A DNA stretch of 64,000 nt from Marinimicrobium hydrolyticum (GTDB lineage Bacteria; Pseudomonadota; Gammaproteobacteria; Pseudomonadales; Cellvibrionaceae), in the NCBI RefSeq assembly GCF_030848505.1, contig NZ_JAVDDU010000001.1, positions 620,001 to 684,000 on the forward strand. Reading direction: 5' to 3'. The notes under the pieces were generated by a model that worked only from the letters and a program-made list of their open reading frames with translations, had not been told where the DNA came from and did no database searches. The translations under genes and the position numbers were made by a program. Positions within the stretch are counted from its first letter, which is position 1. Each line of letters starts with the position of its first letter. Shown in pieces: positions 9,871 through 18,020 of the stretch.

Positions 9871-10293
9871 GTGCAATTTCGTCGTCAGCCTCGTGAAGCC
9901 GAAGGTATTAACCTCACCCCCTTGATCGATGTGGTGTTTCTACTGCTGATCTTCTTCATGGTATCCACCACGTTTACCAAGGAAACCCATCTGAGCGTGG
10001 ACCTGCCCGAAGCGGAAGGTCAAGCCAGCGCCGAGCGCGCCGAACAGGTGGTGATTCTCATCAGTGCCGAAGGGGATTATTCGGTCAATGGCCAAAGCTT
10101 GGTGAACAATCGCATGGCCACTCTCAGGGCCGCCTTGGAGGAAGTATCCGGCGGAGACAACCAACGTCCGCTTGTGATTACTGCCGATGCCAAAGCCTCC
10201 CATGAAACGGTAGTGCGTGCCATGGACGCCGCGGGCCAGTTGGGCTTTGTGCACCTGAGCATCAGCACCCGACACCCCGAAGCGACGGAGTAG
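9871..10293 (+). CDS. exbD: ExbD/TolR biopolymer transport protein
   Basis: Partner of the ExbB-like protein: one membrane helix (about 18-36, LTPLIDVVFLLLIFFMVS) carrying the conserved aspartate of the D-V-V-F-L-L-L motif that takes part in proton coupling, followed by a periplasmic domain. At 140 residues it has the usual family length. GTG start 15 bases after exbB; lpxK begins 7 bases after its stop, so exbB-exbD-lpxK-kdsB appear co-transcribed. Confidence 0.9.
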   Translation: MQFRRQPREAEGINLTPLIDVVFLLLIFFMVSTTFTKETHLSVDLPEAEGQASAERAEQVVILISAEGDYSVNGQSLVNNRMATLRAALEEVSGGDNQRPLVITADAKASHETVVRAMDAAGQLGFVHLSISTRHPEATE

Positions 10294-10300
10294 GGCAGTC

Positions 10301-11335
10301 GTGGCCAGGAGGGCGGACAATCGCTGGCTGCGCGCCTGGTACCAAGGCGGTATTTGGGTGTACGTACTTGTGCCCCTTACGGGCCTGTTCAAAGCTCTCT
10401 CGGCACTGCGCCGATTTTTTTTGTGCCGTTTTGGGCAGCGCCGTTTGCCAGTGCCGGTTTTGGTGGTGGGCAACATCAGCCTTGGCGGTACGGGTAAAAC
10501 ACCGGTCATTATCGCGCTGGTTCAGTATCTGCAGAGCCGGGGTTATAAGCCCGGCGTGATCAGTCGTGGTTACGGTGGCCAAGCGCCCGCATACCCCTTA
10601 GTTGTCAGTCAGGAAACACCTGTGACCCATAGCGGTGACGAACCGCTTTTGATTGTGCAAGCAACCGGCTGCGCCGTATGCGTGGATCCAGATCGAGTGG
10701 CCGCTGGCCAGTGCCTGATCAACTTGGGTTGCGACTTTATCCTGAGCGATGACGGTTTACAGCATTACCGTTTGGCGCGGGATTTGGAAATCGCCGTGGT
10801 CGATGGCGAACGCCAGTTTGGTAACGGCTGGTGTTTGCCTACGGGTCCTTTGCGGGAGCCCGTCGGTCGTTTACGGCGTGTAGACTGGATTCTAGTGAAT
10901 GGTCGTGCCGATAAGCTCAACATTCCGGGCGCACCCGAGTACTTTGAAATGAAGTTGGAGCCTGACCACTGGCGCCGCTTTGAAGACCATAACAAAGTGG
11001 GACTCGAACACTTTGCGGCGGGAAGCCAGGTGCATGCGGTGGCCGGAATTGGTAATCCCAAGCGGTTCTACCAAACCCTGCGCACACTGAGTTTGTCTCC
11101 GCAGGAGCACGACTTCCCGGACCACCATCAATACGCACCCGAAGATTTTCAGTTTGAAGAATCTTTGCCAGTCGTGATGACAGCCAAAGATGCGGTTAAA
11201 TGCCGTGAGTTTGCGCAGCCCCACTGGTACTGGCTGGAGGTTAACAGCCGATTGCCGGAGCGCTTTTGGCAAGCGCTCGATACGCGTTTGGCGCGACTGA
11301 AAGAAAAATCAGAATCCGTACAAAAGGAGCAGTGA
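10301..11335 (+). CDS. lpxK: Tetraacyldisaccharide 4'-kinase LpxK
   Basis: Phosphorylates the 4' position of the lipid A disaccharide precursor at the cytoplasmic face of the inner membrane. The 344-residue protein has the P-loop [13 protein letters not shown] (about 55-67) typical of LpxK, an N-terminal hydrophobic anchor, and the D-D-G-L-Q-H motif (near 151) that contributes catalytic residues. GTG start. The stop overlaps the kdsB start by one base (TGATG). In Pseudomonas a small Trm112/YcaR-like gene separates lpxK and kdsB, as I recall; it is absent here. Confidence 0.95.
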   Translation: MARRADNRWLRAWYQGGIWVYVLVPLTGLFKALSALRRFFLCRFGQRRLPVPVLVVGNISLGGTGKTPVIIALVQYLQSRGYKPGVISRGYGGQAPAYPLVVSQETPVTHSGDEPLLIVQATGCAVCVDPDRVAAGQCLINLGCDFILSDDGLQHYRLARDLEIAVVDGERQFGNGWCLPTGPLREPVGRLRRVDWILVNGRADKLNIPGAPEYFEMKLEPDHWRRFEDHNKVGLEHFAAGSQVHAVAGIGNPKRFYQTLRTLSLSPQEHDFPDHHQYAPEDFQFEESLPVVMTAKDAVKCREFAQPHWYWLEVNSRLPERFWQALDTRLARLKEKSESVQKEQ

Positions 11336-12102
11336 TGAGTTTTTACGTGGTGATTCCTGCACGCTACGCATCCACGCGTTTACCAGGTAAACCCTTGCGG
11401 GAAATTGGTGGTAAACCCATGGTGCAGCACGTGTACGAACGCGCTCTGCAAAGCGGTGCTGAAAAGGTCATCATTGCCACGGATGACCCTCGCATTGAAG
11501 CAGCGGCTCACGCGTTTGGCGCGCCGGTGTGCATGACATCCGCGAACCACCAATCGGGTACGGATCGCTTGCAGGAAGTGGCCCAAAAAATGGGGCTTGA
11601 ACCGGATGCTATTGTGGTGAATGTTCAGGGGGATGAGCCTCTCATCCCACCATCGGTTATCGATCAGGTGGCCACCAATCTGGCAGCTCATACCGATGCG
11701 AGCGTTGCCACCCTGTACGAGCCCATTAATCGCCTGGAAGATTTCCGCAACCCTAACGTCGTCAAAGCTGTGCTTGACCATAATGGTATGGCTTTGTATT
11801 TTAGCCGCGCACCGGTTCCCTGGCCTCGCGATCTCTTTGCGAGCGAGGACGTCACATCACTTCCAACGGACTTCCCCGCCCGGCGACACATTGGCATTTA
11901 TGCTTATCGGGCGTCGTTGTTGGATCGCTTTGTTACCTGGCCCCAGGCACCGCTGGAACAAATTGAAGCGCTGGAGCAGCTTCGGGTACTTGCTCAGGGT
12001 GAGCGTATTCATTTGGCCGCCGCCTGCGCTGAAGTTCCCGGAGGTGTGGATACGGAGGCGGATCTGCAGCGGGTTCGTTATTTGATTGAGGACGGAGAGT
12101 AA
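11335..12102 (+). CDS. kdsB: 3-deoxy-manno-octulosonate cytidylyltransferase KdsB
   Basis: Activates Kdo to CMP-Kdo for lipopolysaccharide inner-core synthesis. The 255-residue sequence opens with [16 protein letters not shown], the nucleotide-binding signature of the family, and later has [12 protein letters not shown], holding the metal-binding aspartate. It starts at the ATG that overlaps the lpxK stop and has an AAAAGGAG site inside the lpxK end; a longer upstream frame is a read-through of lpxK. Length is normal. Confidence 0.96.
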   Translation: MSFYVVIPARYASTRLPGKPLREIGGKPMVQHVYERALQSGAEKVIIATDDPRIEAAAHAFGAPVCMTSANHQSGTDRLQEVAQKMGLEPDAIVVNVQGDEPLIPPSVIDQVATNLAAHTDASVATLYEPINRLEDFRNPNVVKAVLDHNGMALYFSRAPVPWPRDLFASEDVTSLPTDFPARRHIGIYAYRASLLDRFVTWPQAPLEQIEALEQLRVLAQGERIHLAAACAEVPGGVDTEADLQRVRYLIEDGE

Positions 12103-12105
12103 GCC

Positions 12106-12597
12106 ATGACCATCAACGTCATGTTCGTCTGCCTGGGTAATATTTGCCGCTCGCCTACCGCCCACGGTATTTTTCAGCACAAGGTCGAGCAAGCCGGACT
12201 CGCGGATCAGATCTATATCGAATCGTCCGGCACCGGAGGTTGGCATGTGGGCAAGGCCCCAGACCCACGTACCTTGAGTGCTGCCAGTCGGCGGGGCTAC
12301 GATTTTTCAGCACTGCGGGCGCAGCAAGTGACTGAACAAGACTTTCAACGTTTTGACTACATTCTCGCCATGGATGAGGTCAACCTGGAAGATTTACGGC
12401 GCATGGCACCAGCGGATTTCTCCGGGCATTTGGGGTTATTTTTGAATTTTGGCAATCGCCGTGACTATCGTGAAGTGCCCGATCCTTATTACGGTGGTGG
12501 GGATGGTTTCAATTTGGTTTTAGATCTGGTGGAAAGCGCTGCCGAAGGCCTGCTGGATCATTTACAGCAGGACTTCGCTCGGCCGCCGCTTCGATAA
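12106..12597 (+). CDS. Low-molecular-weight protein-tyrosine phosphatase
   Basis: Cytoplasmic phosphatase of the LMW-PTP family. The active-site loop C9-LGNIC-R15-S16 sits at the N terminus and the general acid is D126 in VPDPYYGG, both exactly as in the family; 163 residues is normal. It begins three bases after kdsB and is followed by murB, the same order as in Pseudomonas. Members linked to surface polysaccharide control usually sit beside a tyrosine kinase; none is seen here, so the substrate is unknown. Confidence 0.92.
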   Translation: MTINVMFVCLGNICRSPTAHGIFQHKVEQAGLADQIYIESSGTGGWHVGKAPDPRTLSAASRRGYDFSALRAQQVTEQDFQRFDYILAMDEVNLEDLRRMAPADFSGHLGLFLNFGNRRDYREVPDPYYGGGDGFNLVLDLVESAAEGLLDHLQQDFARPPLR

Positions 12598-12613
12598 AAT
12601 AAGGATTTTACTC

Positions 12614-13636
12614 TTGCCTGACTTCTTAACCGACGTAAACCTGGAAGGTTACAACACGCTAGCTGTGCCCGCCCGGGCACGCTATTTCACCAGCCTAGAC
12701 GATGAGCGGGAGCTGGCCACCGCTGTGGCGTTTGCGCGCGAAAAAGGGCTCCCGGTGTTGGCGCTCGGTGGTGGCAGTAACATTGTCTTGCGGGGTGATT
12801 ATCCCGGCCTGGTCATTCACTTGAATTGGCGTGGACGGGAAGTCGTCAACGAAACCCGCGAGCATGTGTGGCTCAAAGTGGCCGCTGGTGAAAACTGGCA
12901 CCAGCTAGTGGAGTACTGTTTGCAGCAGGAGTATTGGGGGCTGGAAAATCTTTCCCTAATTCCGGGCAGTGTCGGTGCCGCTCCTATCCAAAATATTGGT
13001 GCTTACGGCGTGGAGTTGAAGGAAGTCTTCGCCGAACTGGAAGCCATGGAAATTCAATCGGGGCAGCGCGTACGCTTTAATCGCGATCAGTGCGGTTTTG
13101 GTTACCGGGACAGTGCCTTCAAGAATGGTTTGCGAGACCGCTACATCATCACCTCGGTGACCTTGAAGCTCAATCGGTTACCACACTTAAAGTTATCATA
13201 CCCCGCGCTCAGGGAGGCGCTGGCCGACAAGCCTATAGCTGACTTAACGCCTGTGGATGTGAGTCGCGCTGTGTGCTCCATACGTCAGGCTAAGTTGCCG
13301 GACCCGAAAGAAATACCCAATGTGGGCAGCTTCTTTAAAAACCCTGTGGTAGATGTAAAGACGTTTCTACGCTTGCAGCTAGATCACCCGGGTTTGATTT
13401 CCTACCCTGTGGATGCATTGCAAGTAAAGCTGGCGGCTGGGTGGCTGATCGAACGCGCGGGCTGGAAAGGTTTCGTGCAAGGTAACGTGGCGGTCCATGA
13501 CCAACAGGCCTTGGTGCTCATTAATCCGGGTAGGGGTTACGGTCACGAGGTGCTGAGGTTAGCGCAAAGAATTCAAGACTCCATCGCTTCTGAGTTTGGG
13601 ATTAGGCTGGAGGCGGAGCCGCGGATTTATCCTTAG
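12614..13636 (+). CDS. murB: UDP-N-acetylenolpyruvoylglucosamine reductase MurB
   Basis: FAD enzyme that reduces UDP-GlcNAc-enolpyruvate to UDP-MurNAc in peptidoglycan synthesis. The 340-residue protein has the FAD motif LGGGSNIVL (about 51-59), the ENLSLIPGSVGAAPIQNIGAYG segment, and the active-site serine in NVGSFFKNP. Length fits the type I enzymes of Proteobacteria. The start is TTG after AAGGA; no better in-frame ATG lies near the family N terminus. It is the last gene of the envelope run, followed directly by repeat elements rather than the rne gene that I recall following it in Pseudomonas. Confidence 0.95.
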   Translation: MPDFLTDVNLEGYNTLAVPARARYFTSLDDERELATAVAFAREKGLPVLALGGGSNIVLRGDYPGLVIHLNWRGREVVNETREHVWLKVAAGENWHQLVEYCLQQEYWGLENLSLIPGSVGAAPIQNIGAYGVELKEVFAELEAMEIQSGQRVRFNRDQCGFGYRDSAFKNGLRDRYIITSVTLKLNRLPHLKLSYPALREALADKPIADLTPVDVSRAVCSIRQAKLPDPKEIPNVGSFFKNPVVDVKTFLRLQLDHPGLISYPVDALQVKLAAGWLIERAGWKGFVQGNVAVHDQQALVLINPGRGYGHEVLRLAQRIQDSIASEFGIRLEAEPRIYP

Positions 13637-13676
13637 ATTTGCACGGCTTACTGTCCAGAATAAATTGAGTTAGCAA

Positions 13677-13886
13677 CTTCGTAAGCTAGCCCTAGGGCCG
13701 CGCAGGGTGAGTGTTCAGCAAACGTCGTGAACCCATCCGTGGGGACTGCCTCAAAACCGCAAGCGGCCCTGACCCCAAATCACAGATTGGGGTCGTTCGT
13801 CTGCGCGCAAAGCAGTGCTTTGCATACTACGCTTGCCTCACCCCTCTTTTGAGGCTTGCTGAACACTCACCCTGCACGTCCCTGGC
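13677..13886. repeat. Palindromic repeat, type A, copy 2 (inverted relative to copy 1)
   Basis: Bounded by GCAGGGTGAGTGTTCAGCAA (13702-13721) and its reverse complement (13856-13875). Read on the opposite strand, almost every base of copy 1 is matched, including the inner palindromes. Copies 1 and 2 therefore form an inverted pair about 13.2 kb apart around lolC-murB. Confidence 0.9.
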
Positions 13887-13981
13887 CGCCCCAAACTAAC
13901 CGAGTTCTTTGCCGTAAGCCGACCTCATAACAGGAGTTTTGGGGCGTAAGAATGCCTTAGCTGGGGCTGTAAAGGTGATTT

Positions 13982-14069
13982 GCAGGAGGCTTTTCGAAAC
14001 TCTCAAAAGAGGGATCTTTTGGGAGAGCCCCCAGGGACGGGTTTACGGCGTTTTCGAAAAGCCTCCTGC
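13982..14069. repeat. Palindromic repeat, type B
   Basis: A perfect 18-base inverted repeat, GCAGGAGGCTTTTCGAAA (13982-13999) with its reverse complement at 14052-14069, encloses a 52-base core. The core (CTCAAAAGAGGGATC near the left, CCCAGGGACGGGTTTACGG near the right) resembles the inner flanks of the type A elements although the ends are different. This is the shortest member seen. Confidence 0.85.
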
Positions 14070-14273
14070 GAAGCGCCTGGGATTACCTTACGAAGCCCAT
14101 CACCTGAACCTGCGTTTTTCGAGTCTCTGGCAGTAAACCTACTATCTGAGATCGCGCAAATTGTGGCGCTGCACTCCAAACAGCAGTGCGCGTACGCGGG
14201 AATGACGGAGTGGAGTTGGCAGTGTTTAGCCTAAATGGGTTAAACACGTCCAAGTCAATGTGGTAGGGAAGGT

Positions 14274-14543
14274 TTACTCCTTAGGATCTTCCTTTCGTTT
14301 ACCGGTATCTTTATTTTTGGTTTTGTCTTCGTTGGAGGCAAAGCGTTTGAACAACTCTATCCATAAATAGGCGTAAGCGACCCCGACGCCAAAGGCGGCG
14401 AGATAGCTGAGCCAGTGACCGGTGTTGAGACCGATTTGCACGAACACAGCCAAGATCAGCAGTATAACTAGCGATCGGCGGAACAGTTGACGGTCGGTCC
14501 CACTGATCAGCCAGGCGTGAAATTTTTTCAATAAGTCGTCCAT
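14274..14543 (-). CDS. Small membrane protein, unknown function
   Basis: An 89-residue protein with two hydrophobic segments (about 22-41 and 45-66) and a very basic, lysine-rich tail (KDKTKNKDTGKRKE). I prefer the ATG giving MDDLLKKFHAWL; a TTG six codons upstream is possible. It lies 79 bases downstream of the Ser/Thr kinase gene on the same strand and could be its last operon member. I do not recognise a family. Coding is supported by the clean membrane pattern and absence of a competing frame. Confidence 0.6.
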   Translation of the reverse strand: MDDLLKKFHAWLISGTDRQLFRRSLVILLILAVFVQIGLNTGHWLSYLAAFGVGVAYAYLWIELFKRFASNEDKTKNKDTGKRKEDPKE

Positions 14544-14622
14544 AAAAATTCTCAATGACAAAGCCAGCGTAAGTATGCCAGACGAAGAGTTTGGCGTAAG
14601 TACGCGCGTATGTTAAACGAGT

Positions 14623-17037
14623 TTAATAGAGTTCTACCACGACCCGTATGCCAATGTAATCTTCTCGACCATTAGCATTGTGGCCTTTGCGGGCGTGATT
14701 GGAAATGCGGCCAACGCTGCTGTTTTTGGAGCCGCCGCGAATGGTCCGTTCGCTACACTGTTCCACCTCCACGGCACGCCCGTCCCGGCGCGCGTCCAGG
14801 TGATGATTTTGATAACAATCCTGCACCCATTCGGCGACGTTACCGGCAGTGTCATGGAGGCCAAAGTCGTTTTCCGGGTAGGAGCCGACGGGAGCGGTTT
14901 TGCTGGTAAAAACACCCGCGAAATCGCTCTGGCAGCCGCGCCGACAGTTGGCGCGACCGCTCGCTTCATCGCGCTCCTCTCCCCACCAAAAGGTACTGTC
15001 CACGCCGCCGCGGGCCGCGTATTCCCACTCTGCTTCCGTGGGTAAACGGTAACGGACGCCGGTTTGTTCGCTGAGCCACTCTACGTACGCTTGGGCATCG
15101 TGCCAGCTCACGTTTATCACCGGGCGATTGTCGCGGCCCCAGGATTTGTCGTCGGGCAGGCGACGGCCGGTAGCGCGGGCAAAGCGGTCGTATTCTGCAA
15201 AGGTCACCTCGTATTTGCTCATACCGAACGGTTGCCTGATGCGCACTTCGCGCTCCGGCATAGTGTTACTTTCGAGCCGGCTACCCAGGGTAAATCGGCC
15301 TTGCGGGATGATAACCATTTCCGGGCCGCGACCACCATCGCTCAATGAATTGTGAAAGGTAGCGCCGGCCACAGGTGTACGCAAAAGCCGAACATCCACA
15401 GTTAAGGGTTCGCTTTCAATTTCCACCCATTGAGTTTGGCTGTCGTAGCCCGGATGAGCGACTTCCAAATGGTAGCGCCCCGGTACCAGTTCAATGCCGG
15501 GAAAGTAGCGTTCGGTAATGTTGAGAATACGGATTCGGGCGTTCTCCGGTAGCGGATTCACTCGAAGAGAATAGCGCGGTGGCGGTGCGGCCGCGGGAAT
15601 ATTGTCGGGAAGTGCACCCGCCAAGTTCGGAATCGATTCGGGCACGGGCACTGAGTTGGCCGGAAACTCGGTGCCGAGTAACAGCTGCAGACCTTGCTGG
15701 AAGTTTCTCTGCATGGCCGCTTGTTCAGGTGTTGTGTGTCTAGGGAAGAGGGCGCCCAAATCCTCCGGCAGTTCTTCTTCCTCAACCACCGGTTCGCCCG
15801 TGGTGAGCAAGGCCGCCGTGGCTAGGGCACCTCTATGCACGGCATCGGGTAAAAACCGCTCTCCGGGAATATCGAAGCGCTCTACGGAAAGGGCAAACGC
15901 CCCCCAGATAATACCGAGAAACAATACCAGGGTAAGTCCGCGTGCCACGCGCCGGGTACCGGGAAAAAGGGGCTGAAAATGGGCCGCTTGTTGAACACGG
16001 GTCGACACTACCGTGGCTTGCTCGCTGAGCCGCTCGCTGGAGTAGCTTTTTATTTCCGTGACGCTGGTGTTCGGGTGTCGGTACAGACCTCGTCGGGGTG
16101 TCCAGCGTATGGAGCGCAGCCATCCCAAGTATTGGTTAAACACCATGGCCAGGGCGTGGAAAGTGGTGCTGAGCAAAGCTCTCAGCAGCGACAGAATCTG
16201 CACGCGGCTGGAATCGGTGTTAGTCAGCAGGTCGTGAGGCAAGCCGACAGAACCCTCCAGCGCATCAATCGCCTGAACCAAATCGCGGCCACGCTGATAG
16301 CGATCCTCTGGTTCCTTGGCCAACAGCTTGTCGATGATTTTTTGATACGGCTGGTACTGTGCAGGCAAGCGTGGAATGGGGGCGGTTAAGTGTTTCACCG
16401 CCACGGCCACGGCTTCTTCCGCCTGATAGGGGACGCGCCCAGTCAGCATTTCGTAGAACACCACACCCAGGCTATAAATGTCAGCGCGCCCGTCAACGGG
16501 TTTGCCGCGAGTCTGCTCCGGGCTCATATAGTGCGGTGTGCCCACCACTGTACCGGCGTTGGTCATCCGCGAAGCGCTGCTAACGGTTTTGGCAACGCCA
16601 AAGTCGGTCAGCACGGCGGAGCCGTCTTCGCGAAATAAAATGTTTTCCGGCTTAATGTCCCGGTGGATATAGCCTTTTTCGTGCGCGTGATCCAGCGCTT
16701 TGGCGACCTCCCCCGTAATGCGCAGCGCTTCCTGAACGCTGATACCGCTGGCCATTTTGTCATGGACCGAGCCGCCGGCCAGGTAATCCATGGCGATGTA
16801 GTTGAAGTTCTCGTGGCGGCCGATGTCGTAAATGGAAACTATGTGAGGATGAGACAGTTGGCCGACAATGTTGGCTTCGCGCTGAAAGCGTTCACTGAAC
16901 ACCGGGTCACTGTTTAAAGCGGGCGACATGACCTTCAATGCCACCTCGCGACCCACACTCAACTGGATCGCCAGGTAGACACTGGACATGCCTCCCTGAT
17001 TGATTTTGCGAATAATGCGGTAACCGGGTATCTGCAT
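14623..17037 (-). CDS. Transmembrane Ser/Thr protein kinase with PEGA-like and formylglycine-generating-enzyme-like domains
   Basis: An 804-residue protein. Residues 7-265 form a bacterial PknB-type kinase: glycine loop NQGGMSSVY, K35, the HRD loop with D127 and N132, DFG at 145-147, GTPHYMSPEQ at 166-175. One membrane helix at about 367-385 puts the C terminus in the periplasm. There, 490-553 resembles a PEGA domain (LRVNPLPENARIRI...GRYHLEVAHPGY) and 570-802 an FGE-sulfatase/SUMF1-like domain (MVIIPQGRFTLGS, YRLPTEAEWEYAARGG, GNVAEWVQD, RTIRGGS). Kinase and FGE domains occur together in known bacterial kinases; the outer part probably senses or binds a ligand, not tested. The ATG overlaps the PP2C stop by one base, coupling kinase and phosphatase. 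Confidence 0.9.
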   Translation of the reverse strand: MQIPGYRIIRKINQGGMSSVYLAIQLSVGREVALKVMSPALNSDPVFSERFQREANIVGQLSHPHIVSIYDIGRHENFNYIAMDYLAGGSVHDKMASGISVQEALRITGEVAKALDHAHEKGYIHRDIKPENILFREDGSAVLTDFGVAKTVSSASRMTNAGTVVGTPHYMSPEQTRGKPVDGRADIYSLGVVFYEMLTGRVPYQAEEAVAVAVKHLTAPIPRLPAQYQPYQKIIDKLLAKEPEDRYQRGRDLVQAIDALEGSVGLPHDLLTNTDSSRVQILSLLRALLSTTFHALAMVFNQYLGWLRSIRWTPRRGLYRHPNTSVTEIKSYSSERLSEQATVVSTRVQQAAHFQPLFPGTRRVARGLTLVLFLGIIWGAFALSVERFDIPGERFLPDAVHRGALATAALLTTGEPVVEEEELPEDLGALFPRHTTPEQAAMQRNFQQGLQLLLGTEFPANSVPVPESIPNLAGALPDNIPAAAPPPRYSLRVNPLPENARIRILNITERYFPGIELVPGRYHLEVAHPGYDSQTQWVEIESEPLTVDVRLLRTPVAGATFHNSLSDGGRGPEMVIIPQGRFTLGSRLESNTMPEREVRIRQPFGMSKYEVTFAEYDRFARATGRRLPDDKSWGRDNRPVINVSWHDAQAYVEWLSEQTGVRYRLPTEAEWEYAARGGVDSTFWWGEERDEASGRANCRRGCQSDFAGVFTSKTAPVGSYPENDFGLHDTAGNVAEWVQDCYQNHHLDARRDGRAVEVEQCSERTIRGGSKNSSVGRISNHARKGHNANGREDYIGIRVVVELY

Positions 17038-17891
17038 CAGCTGAGTATCCAGTAAAGCATTAAGGTGAGCGAAACCAGCGCGGCGCCATACAAACCGGCG
17101 TCCCACGCGCGCCGACCGGTGATGGTCGGAATCCACTGCCAGAGCGTATTCCAGCGAGAACTCGGAGTCAGAGGTGACTGCACCAGTTGCACGGTAATAT
17201 TGTCCCGGCCACCGCGAGCCAAGGCTGTGCGCATGAGACGATGCAGCGCCCGGCGGTGGTTTTGGCGGCTATCACACAAAATCCGTGCAATATCCTGGTC
17301 GTCCAGCTCGTCCGTCAGGCCGTCACTGCACAGGAGGATCCACTGGTCCGGGAGCCACTGTCCCTGAACCGAGTCCACTTGTACCTCCGGCAGTTCGCTA
17401 GAGCCCAGGCACTGAGTGATGATGTTTTTCTCTGGGTGATCGTTTACCTCCTCTTCGCCTATGGCTCCGGATGCCAACAACATCTGCACATAGGAATGAT
17501 CAGTGGTGAGACGTTCTAGGCGACCTCCGTCGGCCGTGTGCGTCCAGAGATAAGCGCGGCTATCACCCACCCAGGCCACTTCGTACTGATGTCGCTCACT
17601 GCGCAGGGCCACCACGGTCGACCCCATGCCTGGGGCCCCCTGGCCTTCAGCCGCCGCATGGACGACGGCGCGGTGCGAGTTCTGTATGGCGTCGGAAAGC
17701 TTCCGATAACTCTGATTGAGTAGAGTATCCCGCACGATGGCGCTGGCGACTTCACCGGCCTCGTGCCCCCCCATGCCGTCGGCAACCAACCAAAGTCCCT
17801 GTTCGGGAAGGCTTAGGTAAGTATCCTCGTTGTTGTCGCGCTTGTGGCCAACGTTAGTGGCGGCGCTGTATTCGAGTATGCGTTGGGACAT
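17037..17891 (-). CDS. PP2C-type Ser/Thr protein phosphatase with C-terminal membrane anchor
   Basis: Metal-dependent phosphatase expected to reverse the activity of the kinase encoded next. Family motifs are present: GHKRDNNEDTYL (about 15-26), VADGMGGHEAGE with D38, CSDGLTDEL, and GGRDNITVQLV. Unlike free PP2C enzymes, the 284-residue protein ends in a hydrophobic helix (about 263-283), so it should be held at the inner membrane close to the kinase. The TGATG overlap with the kinase start indicates coupled translation. PppA/PpkA pairs of type VI secretion are similar, but no T6SS gene is in the window. Confidence 0.93.
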   Translation of the reverse strand: MSQRILEYSAATNVGHKRDNNEDTYLSLPEQGLWLVADGMGGHEAGEVASAIVRDTLLNQSYRKLSDAIQNSHRAVVHAAAEGQGAPGMGSTVVALRSERHQYEVAWVGDSRAYLWTHTADGGRLERLTTDHSYVQMLLASGAIGEEEVNDHPEKNIITQCLGSSELPEVQVDSVQGQWLPDQWILLCSDGLTDELDDQDIARILCDSRQNHRRALHRLMRTALARGGRDNITVQLVQSPLTPSSRWNTLWQWIPTITGRRAWDAGLYGAALVSLTLMLYWILS

Positions 17892-17980
17892 GTGTTGGGG
17901 TTGTAACCTCGGTATTCGGGCCTTTGGATGCTAAAACACTTTGCCGTGGAACACCACGCAACCCTGTGTTTTTTATTTGG

Positions 17981-18012
17981 GCGAGAGCGCTGCCTTAGCA
18001 GCGTTCCCTCGC
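17981..18012. other. Stem-loop between the M16 peptidase and the phosphatase gene
   Basis: GCGAG (17981-17985) pairs with CTCGC (18008-18012) and CGCTGC (17988-17993) with GCAGCG (17998-18003), a compact hairpin nine bases past the end of the peptidase gene. On the minus strand it is followed by an A-rich rather than T-rich run, so it is not a standard intrinsic terminator; it could protect a 3' end or mark an operon boundary. Confidence 0.4.
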
Positions 18013-18020
18013 GTTCACGG

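Larger units (their letters stand above)
13637..14273. other. Gene-free region with two palindromic repeats
   Basis: No gene is supported. The region holds a type A repeat (13677-13886) and a type B repeat (13982-14069) separated by about 95 bases, then about 200 bases with CGGGAATGACG-type sequence near 14200 that resembles debris from other bacterial repeats. The A-spacer-B arrangement, with an AAGAATGCCTTAG motif in the spacer, recurs at 42548-42929. Confidence 0.75.

Noticed and set aside
14623-17891. Type VI secretion regulatory pair PpkA/PppA
   Set aside because: Kinase and phosphatase are alike in kind, but no T6SS structural gene or FHA protein is in the window and the kinase C terminus is FGE-like.
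17981-18012. Intrinsic terminator for the M16 peptidase gene
   Set aside because: The hairpin is followed on the minus strand by an A-rich rather than T-rich run, so I list it only as a stem-loop.
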